From: CAYFTL01 sp964346145
Lineage (GTDB): Bacteria; Bacillota; Clostridia; Christensenellales; Aristaeellaceae
Length of the DNA: 64,000 nt
Assembly: GCA_964346145.1 (NCBI GenBank)
Contig: CAYFTL010000001.1
Location: 120,006-184,005 of the forward strand
Direction: 5' to 3'
Shown: positions 44,899-53,156 of the stretch, piece by piece
How the letters are laid out: each line of letters begins with the position of its first letter
How positions within the stretch are numbered: position 1 is the stretch's first letter
Position numbers and translations under genes: made by a program
Notes under the pieces: generated by a model
What the model was told of the DNA's origin: nothing
The model's database searches: none
The model's input: only the letters and a program-made list of their open reading frames with translations

Positions 44899-45255
44899 CT
44901 AAATAGCCTTTACGCTATCTTCCTCGCCCAGCAACTGGTCGTCCATATCGTCGCCCAAATCCAATTCAATCTCATCCATGGTGGCCACACTGCTGCTCAA
45001 GTCCAGAGTCCCCTCATCCGAATCGGGATCGTCGTCATCCTCCGAATCCACCAACCTGTTGTCGTGAAGCTCTTTTAAACAATAGCCACAAAGATCGTCC
45101 CCGGGAACGCTCAAGCGTTCACCACACTGGGCACACATTTCGCGCACATTCTCTTTCTCGGTTGTTCCATATATTTCTCTACGGCAAACGATGCACAGTT
45201 CGCCACCATCCATAATATAATTCAATTCACAACGCGGACATTTTACCAACGTCAT
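44899..45255 (-). CDS. zinc-ribbon protein with acidic tail
   Basis: 118 aa with two four-Cys ribbons: CPRCELNY...CIVC (residues about 6-24) and CAQCGERL...CGYC (about 41-59). After that comes a strongly acidic tail (DDDDPDSDEGTLDLSSS... residues 74-110). The layout recalls small Firmicute proteins sometimes annotated next to flagellar genes, but none are here. It probably binds nucleic acid or a protein partner. AGGAGG precedes the ATG. Confidence 0.75.
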   Translation of the reverse strand: MTLVKCPRCELNYIMDGGELCIVCRREIYGTTEKENVREMCAQCGERLSVPGDDLCGYCLKELHDNRLVDSEDDDDPDSDEGTLDLSSSVATMDEIELDLGDDMDDQLLGEEDSVKAI

Positions 45256-45279
45256 TTGAAATCCTCCTCAAAACTTTCG

Positions 45280-45405
45280 TTAACATTCGGTACAAAATCC
45301 AACATCTAGGTTGGTCGGCCAAATTTGGTCGACGAACATTATAACCCAGAACAGTATGCCGCACAAGCCCCATTTTAAAATTATTCTTTCAAAATATCGA
45401 CTCAT
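45280..45405 (-). CDS. possible small membrane peptide (41 aa)
   Basis: A short frame (MSRYFERIILKWGLCGIL, then FWVIMFVDQIW) with one hydrophobic segment and a terminal Cys-x2-Cys motif (GFCTEC). It overlaps the end of the acetyltransferase gene by 17 bases and fills the gap before the zinc-ribbon gene. A GGGAG lies about 15 bases upstream. Small size and weak binding site leave it uncertain. Confidence 0.3.
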   Translation of the reverse strand: MSRYFERIILKWGLCGILFWVIMFVDQIWPTNLDVGFCTEC

Positions 45406-46483
45406 AAATCCGGTAGGTTTTCTCCCTCTGTGCACCCATATTCTCAAGGACGGTACGAGATGCTTGATTGTCCTCTCGGATTGTGCCGGCACGCACCCTG
45501 TTCACATTGTTTTTTTGCAGCCTGCTTAACAACTCAGCCATCATTAACGGGTAAACCCCTTTGTTTAAGTGCCGCCTGGATACATATACCATAAGCGCCC
45601 GCACCCTGTCAAAACTTTTTATTTTCTTTGTCATTAATTTAAACCATTGATTGTAAGCCGCATGCTGCATATCCCCAAGCGCCAGCAAAAATCCTGCAGG
45701 CTCATTGCGAACATATGCCAAAACGCCATATCCCTCACCGATATATGGTTTTAACCAATTTAGCGCACGAATAAACTCTTCAAACGAAATATATTCAGCC
45801 ACCGGATCACTTTTTCGGTATACCGCATACAAATCCCGATAAACCTTCCTACCTATTTTCAAATTCATTGGTTCGCAACGAATTTTAAATCTGCTTTGGG
45901 CCCAACCCAATGCAGATTCTTTCGCCTTCAGCGCCGCTTGAGCATTGCCCACCGAAATTTCGTACAGCAGCTGATCGTACAGCTTATAAAACCCGCACGT
46001 TTCCAGCAGCGATGAATAATAGGAATGATTGTCCACATCCTTCCACCCGGCAGCCGCATCGTGTCCTTCCACCAAAATGCCCGAACCAAAATCGTACAAT
46101 TCCGGCGCATACGGCCCTACCATACCCACATTTCCCCACCAGCGCTGGCAACGCTTTGCCTCTTCAAACAAAACATCAACCGCTTCATAATCTTCGTACG
46201 CATCGAAAAGAGCAAAATAGCCCCGCCCATCGCCGTCCCCGGGATTACGCCCTTTGCCGATGAGCAAACGCGCAACCGGCCTTTGATCGCGCATGGCCAA
46301 CAATATTTTGTGCTCGCCTTCCGACAACAGCCGGTTGTATTTGGGGTTTAGCAATTTGTAGGAAAACTTTTCTTCCAACCCCAACCGCTCAGGGCAATGA
46401 CTGTATATCGCTTGAGGCAAACGCCAAAACAATCTGCGTTCCTTTGCGCTTTTCACCTCTACCACCCTTACTTCCCGACCCAT
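45389..46483 (-). CDS. GNAT-family N-acetyltransferase
   Basis: 364 aa, long for GNAT. The first part (AKERRLFWRLPQAIY, ARLLIGKG, FALFDAYEDYEAVDVLFEEAK) is a GNAT half; the second (about residues 200-360) is another, with EPAGFLLALGD and the late VRAGTIREDNQASRTVLENMG typical of the acetyl-CoA fold. A double GNAT of this layout is found in many Clostridia, with unknown substrates. The start at 46483 has GGGG upstream and overlaps the UDG gene by 16 bases. Confidence 0.78.
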   Translation of the reverse strand: MGREVRVVEVKSAKERRLFWRLPQAIYSHCPERLGLEEKFSYKLLNPKYNRLLSEGEHKILLAMRDQRPVARLLIGKGRNPGDGDGRGYFALFDAYEDYEAVDVLFEEAKRCQRWWGNVGMVGPYAPELYDFGSGILVEGHDAAAGWKDVDNHSYYSSLLETCGFYKLYDQLLYEISVGNAQAALKAKESALGWAQSRFKIRCEPMNLKIGRKVYRDLYAVYRKSDPVAEYISFEEFIRALNWLKPYIGEGYGVLAYVRNEPAGFLLALGDMQHAAYNQWFKLMTKKIKSFDRVRALMVYVSRRHLNKGVYPLMMAELLSRLQKNNVNRVRAGTIREDNQASRTVLENMGAQREKTYRIYESIF

Positions 46484-47037
46484 ATTTGCCCCAGCTTCTT
46501 TATGTCGTCTATATATATCTGTTTTAATTGAGGGTTGTAGATCACCGCAGCCGGATGATACAACGGATATAGCAGCCGTCCTCGCCACAAAATCTCGCGA
46601 GCGTGCAGTTGCCCAACGGTGTGCCCCTTGCCCAGCAAAGCGCGCAGCGGCGTATTGCCCAGCGTAACCAGGATTTTGGGATTTACAAGCTCAATTTCTT
46701 TAAGCAGCCAAGGCACCCCTTGCTCTATTTCGCCGGCGTTGGGCGTCCGGTTCGACAACCTGCCATTTCCCCCTGTTTTGTAGGGACGAAATTTTACCAC
46801 ATTGGTAACGTAAAGCTGTTCCCGCTCAATCCCCGATATTTCTAAAAATTCGTCCAAGTTTTTTCCCGCTTTGCCCACAAATGGCCTGCCCATTTCCACT
46901 TCCTGGGCGCCGGGTGCTTCGCCGATCAGCATCAGCTGTGCACGCTCGTTACCGTCCCCCTCTACAAATCCAGTTTGGCCCAACTCTTCCTCGGGCACAA
47001 TCGCACTGCGCATATTCAAAAAAAGTTCTCTTAGCAT
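46468..47037 (-). CDS. uracil-DNA glycosylase, family 4-like, lacking cluster cysteines
   Basis: Removes uracil from DNA in related proteins. 189 aa with motif 1 GEAPGAQE and motif 2 YHPAA, and RPFVGKAGKNLDEFL. But it has no cysteine at all in the chain, so the 4Fe-4S cluster of standard family 4 enzymes cannot form (NVVKFRP where the neighbour has NVVKCRP). The ATG overlaps the end of the upstream UDG gene by 7 bases. Confidence 0.88.
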   Translation of the reverse strand: MLRELFLNMRSAIVPEEELGQTGFVEGDGNERAQLMLIGEAPGAQEVEMGRPFVGKAGKNLDEFLEISGIEREQLYVTNVVKFRPYKTGGNGRLSNRTPNAGEIEQGVPWLLKEIELVNPKILVTLGNTPLRALLGKGHTVGQLHAREILWRGRLLYPLYHPAAVIYNPQLKQIYIDDIKKLGQIWVGK

Positions 47038-47606
47038 CGTTTGACCTCTTCTTGCAATTTATCCAGTTTTGCGCGCACGGCTTGAAAATCTTTCCATGCC
47101 GGGCGCTTCAGCGACTCGTCCCGTAGCAACGCCGACGGATGAAACGTAGGCAGCATCCATATCCCTTTCCGCTCAAACCATCGACCGTGATCCCGCCCCA
47201 TTACAATGGATTCCTTTAAAATAGCGCGCGATGCCGTGCGGCCCAAGCTTACAATCACTCTCGGGCGCACCAATGCCACTTGGGCGCGCAGATAGCCTAT
47301 GCACGCATCGACCTCCTGAGGCTCAGGGTCTCGGTTGCCCGGCGGCCGGCATTTCACCACATTGCATATATACGCTTGATCGCGTTCTATATCGATCGCA
47401 GCCAGCATTTTTGTGAGCAACCTGCCCGCAGGCCCGACAAACGGCCGTCCCGTCCGGTCTTCTTCTGCACCCGGGCCTTCTCCAATCAGCATCAGATCGG
47501 CATCCGGCGCACCTTCTCCGAACACATATCGTTTGCACATTTGGTGCAAACCACATTTTTCGCAGCCCATCACCTGCTCATTCAATTCTTTCCAGGAAAC
47601 GCGCAC
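47031..47606 (-). CDS. uracil-DNA glycosylase, family 4 (Fe-S type)
   Basis: 191 aa. It has the usual cluster cysteines (CEKCGLHQMC near residues 15-24; NVVKCRPP; more downstream), GEGPGAEED and RPFVGPAGRLL, and HPSALLRD for the active site. Start: GTG at 47606, 10 bases after GGAG. A longer frame to 47699 would run through the terminator at 47655-47692. It leads an operon of two UDGs, an acetyltransferase, a zinc ribbon and a phosphoesterase. Confidence 0.9.
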   Translation of the reverse strand: MRVSWKELNEQVMGCEKCGLHQMCKRYVFGEGAPDADLMLIGEGPGAEEDRTGRPFVGPAGRLLTKMLAAIDIERDQAYICNVVKCRPPGNRDPEPQEVDACIGYLRAQVALVRPRVIVSLGRTASRAILKESIVMGRDHGRWFERKGIWMLPTFHPSALLRDESLKRPAWKDFQAVRAKLDKLQEEVKRC

Positions 47607-47654
47607 GGCACTCACACTCCTTTTCTGCCAACAAGAATAGCACACTCTGCGCAC

Positions 47655-47692
47655 AAAAAAAAGAGCATTCATTTTCATATAAAAATGAACGC
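47655..47692 (-). terminator. terminator of the 47715 gene
   Basis: 11-bp stem (47665-47675 with 47682-47692, one G-U pair) followed on the minus strand by TCTTTTTTTT. Confidence 0.8.
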
Positions 47693-47714
47693 CCGCCATG
47701 CTCGCCGTCTATCG

Positions 47715-47972
47715 TTACTGTTGTTGCTCCTGCTGCCCGACTTCCTTGCTTTCGTCCGGATAAACGATCGCTTCCGATATGCTGGTGCCGATGTCTGCAA
47801 AGGTGACCGGAACATCACTCTTGAGCCATTTGAACAGCTGTACCAACAACAAAACGCATAGCACTATTATGGCAGCCGAAACCAGCACGGCCACAAAATC
47901 AAACATCCCGTGAATGATTTTAAACCGGGCTCTGCGTTTCTTGAGCTGTTTGTTGCTCATAAATTCCGCCAT
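47715..47972 (-). CDS. small membrane protein of unknown function
   Basis: 85 aa with a basic N-terminus (KQLKKRRARFK), one membrane segment (FVAVLVSAAIIVLCVLLLVQLF, about residues 26-47) and an acidic/Gln-rich C-terminus. AGGAGGAG lies 8 bases before the ATG at 47972. Has its own promoter (48116-48144) and terminator. Not recognised. Confidence 0.7.
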   Translation of the reverse strand: MAEFMSNKQLKKRRARFKIIHGMFDFVAVLVSAAIIVLCVLLLVQLFKWLKSDVPVTFADIGTSISEAIVYPDESKEVGQQEQQQ

Positions 47973-48115
47973 CTGCAAACTCCTCCTACCCATCCCCTAA
48001 AGGAAAGCTCAAATACAATTTATATGATTGTTTTCTTTTAGACGCCACAAACGGCCCATTGGATCCATGTTGCCAAAACATTGTTTGCGGCCATATGTGC
48101 AAGCTTGTTTCTACT

Positions 48116-48144
48116 ATAATAATATAGCAAGCGCCATCTGTCAA
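48116..48144 (-). promoter_or_regulatory. promoter of the 47715 gene
   Basis: Minus strand: TTGACA (48139-48144), 17-bp spacer, TATTAT (48116-48121). Confidence 0.75.
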
Positions 48145-48181
48145 AAAATGTTTGTCGCCCATGCGGCGAAGGCCAAATCAG

Positions 48182-48694
48182 TTAAACATAATCCTGCCAA
48201 CCAGCCTGGGGTTCCAACCTATGCAAATGCCCTTCTTCCAAAAGCCCTGAAAACTGTTGTTGGCGCAACGCTTCGTAAACGATGATCGCTACCGAATTGG
48301 AAAGGTTCAACGAGCGCGCCTGCTCACGCATGGGGATGCGCACACAGCGCCGATATTCCCTGGCCAACAACTCTTCCGGCAACCCTTTGGTTTCACACCC
48401 AAAAACCAAAAAATCATCTTTACCGTATTGCACCTGGGCGTAATTGCGCGGCGCCTTGGTGGTTGCAAAATGCAACTGCGCATCCGGATAGGCTGCACAA
48501 AATGCTTCCCAATCAGCGTGAACATGTAGCTCCATCAATTCCCAGTAATCGAGGCCCGCCCGCTTTAAATATTTGTCCTCTATCTTAAAACCCAAGGGCT
48601 CAATCAGGTGTAACACCAGCCCGGTCGCCGCACAGGTGCGGGCAATGTTGCCCGTGTTTTGAGGGATCTCAGGATTAACCAACACGACGTGCAA
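48182..48694 (-). CDS. trmL: tRNA (cytidine(34)-2'-O)-methyltransferase TrmL
   Basis: SPOUT-fold enzyme that methylates the wobble position of leucine tRNAs, 170 aa. NPEIPQNTGNIARTCA (residues 7-22) is the family start motif, then FGCETKGLPEELL and MREQARSLNLSNSVAII with the knot residues. The start is TTG behind AAGGAG. It lies 18 bases after the HAD gene. Confidence 0.93.
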   Translation of the reverse strand: MHVVLVNPEIPQNTGNIARTCAATGLVLHLIEPLGFKIEDKYLKRAGLDYWELMELHVHADWEAFCAAYPDAQLHFATTKAPRNYAQVQYGKDDFLVFGCETKGLPEELLAREYRRCVRIPMREQARSLNLSNSVAIIVYEALRQQQFSGLLEEGHLHRLEPQAGWQDYV

Positions 48695-48712
48695 ACAAAA
48701 ACATCTCCTTAT

Positions 48713-49540
48713 TCATCGATTCAACACATACTCTTGCACAACCCGCCCTACGCCCGATTCGTTGTGGTGTGGCGCTACGATGCGTGCCAGCGGCCGAAGG
48801 ATGTCCAGCCCGTTGTCCATAAACACCGGCCAGCCGGCAAATTCCAACATGTCCTTGTCGTTTAAATTGTCTCCAAAGGCCATGATTTCTCGCCGATCCA
48901 CGCCCAGTCGCTCAGCCACAAACTTCAAGCAAGTTCCCTTTCCCGCATTTTCATGCAAAATTTCGATATTACCTGCCCCCGAGCTGTTCACATTAAGCCC
49001 CGGCAGCTGAATGATCTGCTGGCGCAACACCTCCAGCGCATCAAAATCTTCGGGTGAAAATACCACATACTTTTCGGCATAACCCACCGCTTCATCGCGC
49101 ATGCGCTGTAAATCGCACACCCAACTGCGCTTCACGCCGTGCTCAACCCTTACAATGTCATTGGGCTGGCATTCCAGCTTTCCTTCATAGTTGGCTTGGT
49201 AAATCGAATCCCCGCTGTAAATCTCAAAGTAAATTCCGCTCTTATGGCAAAGTTCAAACACCTGTTCAGACAACGCCGGATCTATGGGCAGCGACAGCAG
49301 GGTGTTGCCCGGCTCCGACAGGTCAACGCGCCCGCCATTGGCCGATATAATTGGGCTGGAAAGTCCAATCCTTTGGGCAAACCGGCGCACCGAACCGTAC
49401 GAACGACCGCTAGCCAGCACGACGGGAACGCCCATATCTTCAGCTTGTTTGAGCGTTGTGGCATTGATCTCCGATACCTCTCCGTTCGAATTCAGCAAAG
49501 TACCATCCAAATCGGTGGCGATTAAGCGAATGCGTGCCAT
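48713..49540 (-). CDS. HAD-family phosphatase (Cof-type)
   Basis: Haloacid dehalogenase fold sugar-phosphate or nucleotide phosphatase, 275 aa, with motif I DLDGTLL, motif II VVLASGRS, and motif IV GDNLNDKDM. The large cap domain between them is of the Cof/YidA class. The start at 49540 has AGGAGG upstream; the longer frame to 49573 is rejected. Probably in one transcript with trmL. Confidence 0.9.
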   Translation of the reverse strand: MARIRLIATDLDGTLLNSNGEVSEINATTLKQAEDMGVPVVLASGRSYGSVRRFAQRIGLSSPIISANGGRVDLSEPGNTLLSLPIDPALSEQVFELCHKSGIYFEIYSGDSIYQANYEGKLECQPNDIVRVEHGVKRSWVCDLQRMRDEAVGYAEKYVVFSPEDFDALEVLRQQIIQLPGLNVNSSGAGNIEILHENAGKGTCLKFVAERLGVDRREIMAFGDNLNDKDMLEFAGWPVFMDNGLDILRPLARIVAPHHNESGVGRVVQEYVLNR

Positions 49541-49663
49541 TTTTACCTCCTGCAAAAAACTATTTCTGATCAAAATATACCACAGCCATGTTAAATTTCA
49601 GAATACGCACCGCAACCTTTGCTGGCGCGACAAAAGTTTGGCAATCAAAAGTACTTCAAACAA

Positions 49664-49700
49664 AAGGAAGCGCTCCGGATCTAGCCCGAAGCGCTTCCTT
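49664..49700 (-). terminator. ilvE terminator
   Basis: AAGGAAGCGCT (49664-49674) pairs with AGCGCTTCCTT (49690-49700). The minus-strand tail (TTGTTTGAAG) is weak. Confidence 0.65.
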
Positions 49701-49712
49701 AAATCTCTTTTT

Positions 49713-50783
49713 CTAGCTCAATTTGGTCATCCAACCGAATTCGTCTTCAACCCGTCCATATTGGATTCCGGTCAATTGATCATACATCATCTGAGTGACC
49801 CGGCCGATCTTTCCGCCGTTGATCTCTACTTTGTTTTCGCCTTCGCACAACACGCCCACCGGCGACACCACCGCAGCCGTTCCGGTGCCAAAGGCTTCTT
49901 GCAGGCTTCCATCCCGGGCCGCATAAAATACCTCACCGATGCTGATCTTGCGCTCCTCTACCTCCATGCCGTTCTTGGCAGCCAATTTCAGCACGGAATC
50001 CCGGGTAATGCCGGGCAAAATGGATCCGTTCAACTCGGGAGTAACCAGCTTGTTGTCGATCACAAACATAATGTTCATGGAGCCAACCTCTTCCACATAC
50101 TTTTGCTCCACGCCGTCCAGCCAAAGAACCTGGTCAAACCCCTTTTCCGCTGCGATAACGCCCGCCTTGAGGGAGGCTGCATAGTTGGCCGATGCCTTGG
50201 TAAAGCCCAGCCCACCCCGAACCGCGCGCACATATTCGTCTTCCACGTAAATGCCGACCGGCGCCAGTCCGTTTGCGTAATAGGCACCCACCGGAGAAAG
50301 GATGATGTAAAACATATATGTGTTGGACGGACGAACCCCGACAAACGGATCGGTGGCAATCAAAGTGGGGCGAATGTACAGCGAAGTACCTTCGCTCCTG
50401 GGCACCCAGTCCTGCTCCACATCCAACAGCTTTTTAAGCCCTGCCAAAGCCATGTCCACGTCAAAGGGCGGAATGGCCAACCGCTCAGCCGAACGGTTCA
50501 TGCGCTCAAAGTTGTCCTTGGCGCGAAACAGTTGCAATCCGCCATCGGCACGGCGGTAGCATTTGAGTCCTTCAAATATGGATTGGCCATAATGCAAAAC
50601 CATGGTCGCCGGATCCAGCGACAGGCTTTCATAGGGCGCAACCCGCGGATTATACCAACCTTGTTCAGGATTGTAGTCCATCACAAACATATAATCGGTA
50701 AATATTCTGCCAAAACCCAATTTAGACTCGTCGGTCGGCTTAGGTTTGAAGGACTCTCTGGGCATCAAACGAATTTCCTGCAT
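49713..50783 (-). CDS. ilvE: branched-chain amino acid aminotransferase
   Basis: PLP enzyme for valine, leucine and isoleucine, 356 aa, fold type IV. It shows GQSIFEGLKCYRR, DGVEQKYVEEVGSMN with the PLP lysine, LNGSILPGITRDSV, and the late EAFGTGTAAVVSP. It is of the longer class II type. The start at 50783 has GGAG 8 bases upstream. A perfect inverted repeat lies just upstream (50818-50844), which may be an operator or the terminator of yigZ. Confidence 0.95.
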   Translation of the reverse strand: MQEIRLMPRESFKPKPTDESKLGFGRIFTDYMFVMDYNPEQGWYNPRVAPYESLSLDPATMVLHYGQSIFEGLKCYRRADGGLQLFRAKDNFERMNRSAERLAIPPFDVDMALAGLKKLLDVEQDWVPRSEGTSLYIRPTLIATDPFVGVRPSNTYMFYIILSPVGAYYANGLAPVGIYVEDEYVRAVRGGLGFTKASANYAASLKAGVIAAEKGFDQVLWLDGVEQKYVEEVGSMNIMFVIDNKLVTPELNGSILPGITRDSVLKLAAKNGMEVEERKISIGEVFYAARDGSLQEAFGTGTAAVVSPVGVLCEGENKVEINGGKIGRVTQMMYDQLTGIQYGRVEDEFGWMTKLS

Positions 50784-50817
50784 CTTCACCACTCCACTTC
50801 ACATAATTAAAAATATT

Positions 50818-50844
50818 CTTATCGTTATAGAATATAACGATAAG
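50818..50844. repeat. perfect 11-bp inverted repeat upstream of ilvE
   Basis: CTTATCGTTAT (50818-50828) and ATAACGATAAG (50834-50844) around AGAAT. Between the ilvE start (50783) and the yigZ stop (50860). Could be a repressor site over the ilvE promoter or the yigZ terminator (minus tail AATATTTTTAATT). Confidence 0.8.
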
Positions 50845-50859
50845 ATTATGAACAAGTTT

Positions 50860-51516
50860 TTATTTTGTAAAATTTGTTGTTTCGTCCTCGTTCCAAGGCC
50901 AATAAAACTCGTCAAAGCGCAACGGTTGCAACCGTCCGTCGGACAGCCTTGCCAAATCCATCATCAACATTTCCTCGTCTTGCTGCTTAATGAGCAATGT
51001 GAAGGTGACCGATTCAGCAAAAGAACGATCTTCCACCGCACACAGCGCGGTTTTTAAATAATGTTCAAAGCGATCCAGCAGCCCGTAGTCCACATCCACC
51101 ATGTAACGAACGGTTGGATGCATGACCCCTACGCCGCAGGCTTTCAGCGCGGTAGCAGCGCCCCGGCTGTAAGCGCGAACCAGTCCGCCCGCACCCAGCA
51201 ACACGCCGCCAAAGTAACGGGTCACCACCACCGCACAATCGGTTACCTGCTGCGCTTTGAGTACCTTAATTATAGGCATGCCCGCAGTTCCGCCAGGTTC
51301 GCCGTCGTCGCTGTAGCGCATAATACCCATGTTAACCCCTACAATATACGCGTAACAATTGTGGTTGGCCGACAGATGCTGCGCGCGGCATGCAGCGATA
51401 AAATCAAGCGCCTGCTGCTCGGTTTGAACCGGCATCCCTTGCCCGATAAAGCGCGATTTGTTCACAACGAACTCTTCCTGCGACGCTTTGAGCAAGGTTT
51501 TGTAAGGTTTTTGCAT
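50860..51516 (-). CDS. yigZ: YigZ/IMPACT family protein
   Basis: 218 aa of the UPF0029 family (function in bacteria uncertain; its eukaryotic relative acts on the Gcn2 pathway). Conserved block YSDDGEPGGTAGMPI and VVVTRYFGGVLLGAGGLVRAY, followed by the C-terminal DUF1949 domain. Its ATG overlaps the last base of the tyrS stop (TAATG), so it is translationally coupled to tyrS. Confidence 0.93.
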   Translation of the reverse strand: MQKPYKTLLKASQEEFVVNKSRFIGQGMPVQTEQQALDFIAACRAQHLSANHNCYAYIVGVNMGIMRYSDDGEPGGTAGMPIIKVLKAQQVTDCAVVVTRYFGGVLLGAGGLVRAYSRGAATALKACGVGVMHPTVRYMVDVDYGLLDRFEHYLKTALCAVEDRSFAESVTFTLLIKQQDEEMLMMDLARLSDGRLQPLRFDEFYWPWNEDETTNFTK

Positions 51517-52748
51517 TATTTCTTCAACACCAGACGATGGTAGCTCTTCTTGCCCCTGCGCAACATCAGGCCCTCGCCTTCCAGCTGCTCTTTAGTCAAC
51601 ATGAGGTTGATGTCGGTCACGCGCTCGTCGTTCACCGACAGGCCGCCGGAGGCAATCAGTTTGCGCGCTTCGCTCTTGGAAGAGCACAAGCCCGAGTTTG
51701 CCACCCAGGTAAGCAAACGGCTATCCTGCTCCAGTTCCTGCGGATCGATTTCGGTCGTAGGAATAGATCCGGCAAGCCCCTGCCCCTCGAACAGCGAATG
51801 AGCAGCTTCCTGAGCCTTCCTGGCCTCCTCTTCGCCGTGCACCAGTTTGGTGGTCTCAAAGGCCAGCACGCGCTTGGCATCGTTGATCTCCGCACCCTCC
51901 AGCGCGCCCAACCTGCGCACTTCGTCCATAGGCAGGAAGGTAAGCAGTCCCAAACATTTTTCCACGTCCGCGTCGTCAATATTGCGGAAGTATTGGTAAA
52001 AGTCATACGGGCTGACCCTGTCCGGATCCAACCACAAAGCACCTGCTTGGGTTTTGCCCATTTTGCGCCCGTCGGAAGTAAGCAGCAGTTTGAAAGTCAA
52101 TGCAAATGCATCCTTCCCTTCCTTACGGCGAATTAAATCAGCGCCGGAAAGTATGTTGCTCCACTGGTCGTCGCCGCCGGTTTGCAGCACACAGTTGTGG
52201 CGATGGAACAACTCTAAAAAGTCGTAGCTTTGCATCAGCATGTAGTTGAATTCCAAAAAGGTCAACCCTTTTTCCAGCCGCTGCTTGTAGCAATCGGCCG
52301 TCAGCATGCGGTTTACCGAGAACAGCGCACCCACATCGCGCAAGAAATCAATGTAGTTCAAATCCAACAGCCAATCGGCGTTGTCTACCAACAACGCCTT
52401 TCCATCGGAAAAATCCAGAAACCGGCTCATCTGAGTTTTAATGCCGGCGATGTGCCCCTGGATGGTTTCCTGAGTCATCATCTGGCGCAAATCGGTTCTG
52501 CCCGACGGATCGCCCACCATGGCCGTACCACCGCCCAAAAGAGCGATCGGCTTGTGGCCTGCCTTTTGCATGTGAGCCATGGCCATCACCGGGATATAGT
52601 GTCCAATATGTAAACTGGACGCCGTGGGATCAAAGCCGTTATAAAACGTTACAGATTCTTCCCCCAGCAATTTATACAGATCCTCTTCAAAGGTAATCTG
52701 TGCCAGAAATCCGCGTTCCCTAAGGGTGTCCAATACATTGGTTGCCAT
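51516..52748 (-). CDS. tyrS: tyrosine-tRNA ligase
   Basis: Charges tRNA-Tyr, 410 aa, class I synthetase. HIGH-type motif SSLHIGHYI, KMSKS-type motif GRKMGKTQAG, and a C-terminal S4 RNA-binding domain (from about 345). The start at 52748 has AGGAGGAAG upstream. Upstream lie a T-box leader with a UAC specifier and a strong promoter, so it is induced when tyrosine-tRNA is uncharged. Confidence 0.97.
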   Translation of the reverse strand: MATNVLDTLRERGFLAQITFEEDLYKLLGEESVTFYNGFDPTASSLHIGHYIPVMAMAHMQKAGHKPIALLGGGTAMVGDPSGRTDLRQMMTQETIQGHIAGIKTQMSRFLDFSDGKALLVDNADWLLDLNYIDFLRDVGALFSVNRMLTADCYKQRLEKGLTFLEFNYMLMQSYDFLELFHRHNCVLQTGGDDQWSNILSGADLIRRKEGKDAFALTFKLLLTSDGRKMGKTQAGALWLDPDRVSPYDFYQYFRNIDDADVEKCLGLLTFLPMDEVRRLGALEGAEINDAKRVLAFETTKLVHGEEEARKAQEAAHSLFEGQGLAGSIPTTEIDPQELEQDSRLLTWVANSGLCSSKSEARKLIASGGLSVNDERVTDINLMLTKEQLEGEGLMLRRGKKSYHRLVLKK

Positions 52749-52804
52749 AAAAAATCTTCCTCCTAAAAATATTCGCCACCAGCGTTCTTTGCCGGTGCTT
52801 ATAT

Positions 52805-53050
52805 AACAAAACCGCCTTCTCACATTTGCGAGAAGGCGGCGCTAGCCACGGTACCACTTCAATTCATCCGGGTATTTCGATCCCCGAACCTCAACTGCGC
52901 AATCACGGGCGCACCCGAATGGCCTACTCACAAAGGTTTTCGACCATCTGCTCCAAGGTGTATTCACCACCGCAACACGCCACCCTTTTTCACCAACCAA
53001 GGGCTCTCTAAAGCCAATATTGCGCAGCTACTTGTCCTTATCATCGCTTT
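52805..53050 (-). ncRNA. T-box riboswitch (tyrosine specifier) upstream of tyrS
   Basis: On the minus strand: AGTAGC-GGTTGGTGAAA-type stem I features, a specifier UAC (52960-52962) in GAATACACC, then the T-box GAAGTGGTACCGTGG (near 52845-52860) and the terminator stem CCGCCTTCTC/GAGAAGGCGG (52812-52821, 52830-52839) with a T tail. UAC is the tyrosine codon, in line with tyrS. Confidence 0.93.
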
Positions 53051-53068
53051 TATAGCTTTTATAACCGC

Positions 53069-53097
53069 ATCATAGCACAGCATTTTTTTGTTGTCAA
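53069..53097 (-). promoter_or_regulatory. promoter of the T-box/tyrS transcript
   Basis: Minus strand: TTGACA (53092-53097), 17-bp spacer, TATGAT (53069-53074). Confidence 0.8.
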
Positions 53098-53156
53098 GCA
53101 AAGCACATATTTTCCATACGCAATCCAAATGTTTCGGGCGAAAATTCTAGATTACC

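Noticed and set aside
49284..50810. 508-codon plus-strand frame over the HAD and ilvE genes
   Set aside because: Both minus-strand genes have recognisable motifs and start sites; this frame spans an intergenic terminator and has no family features.
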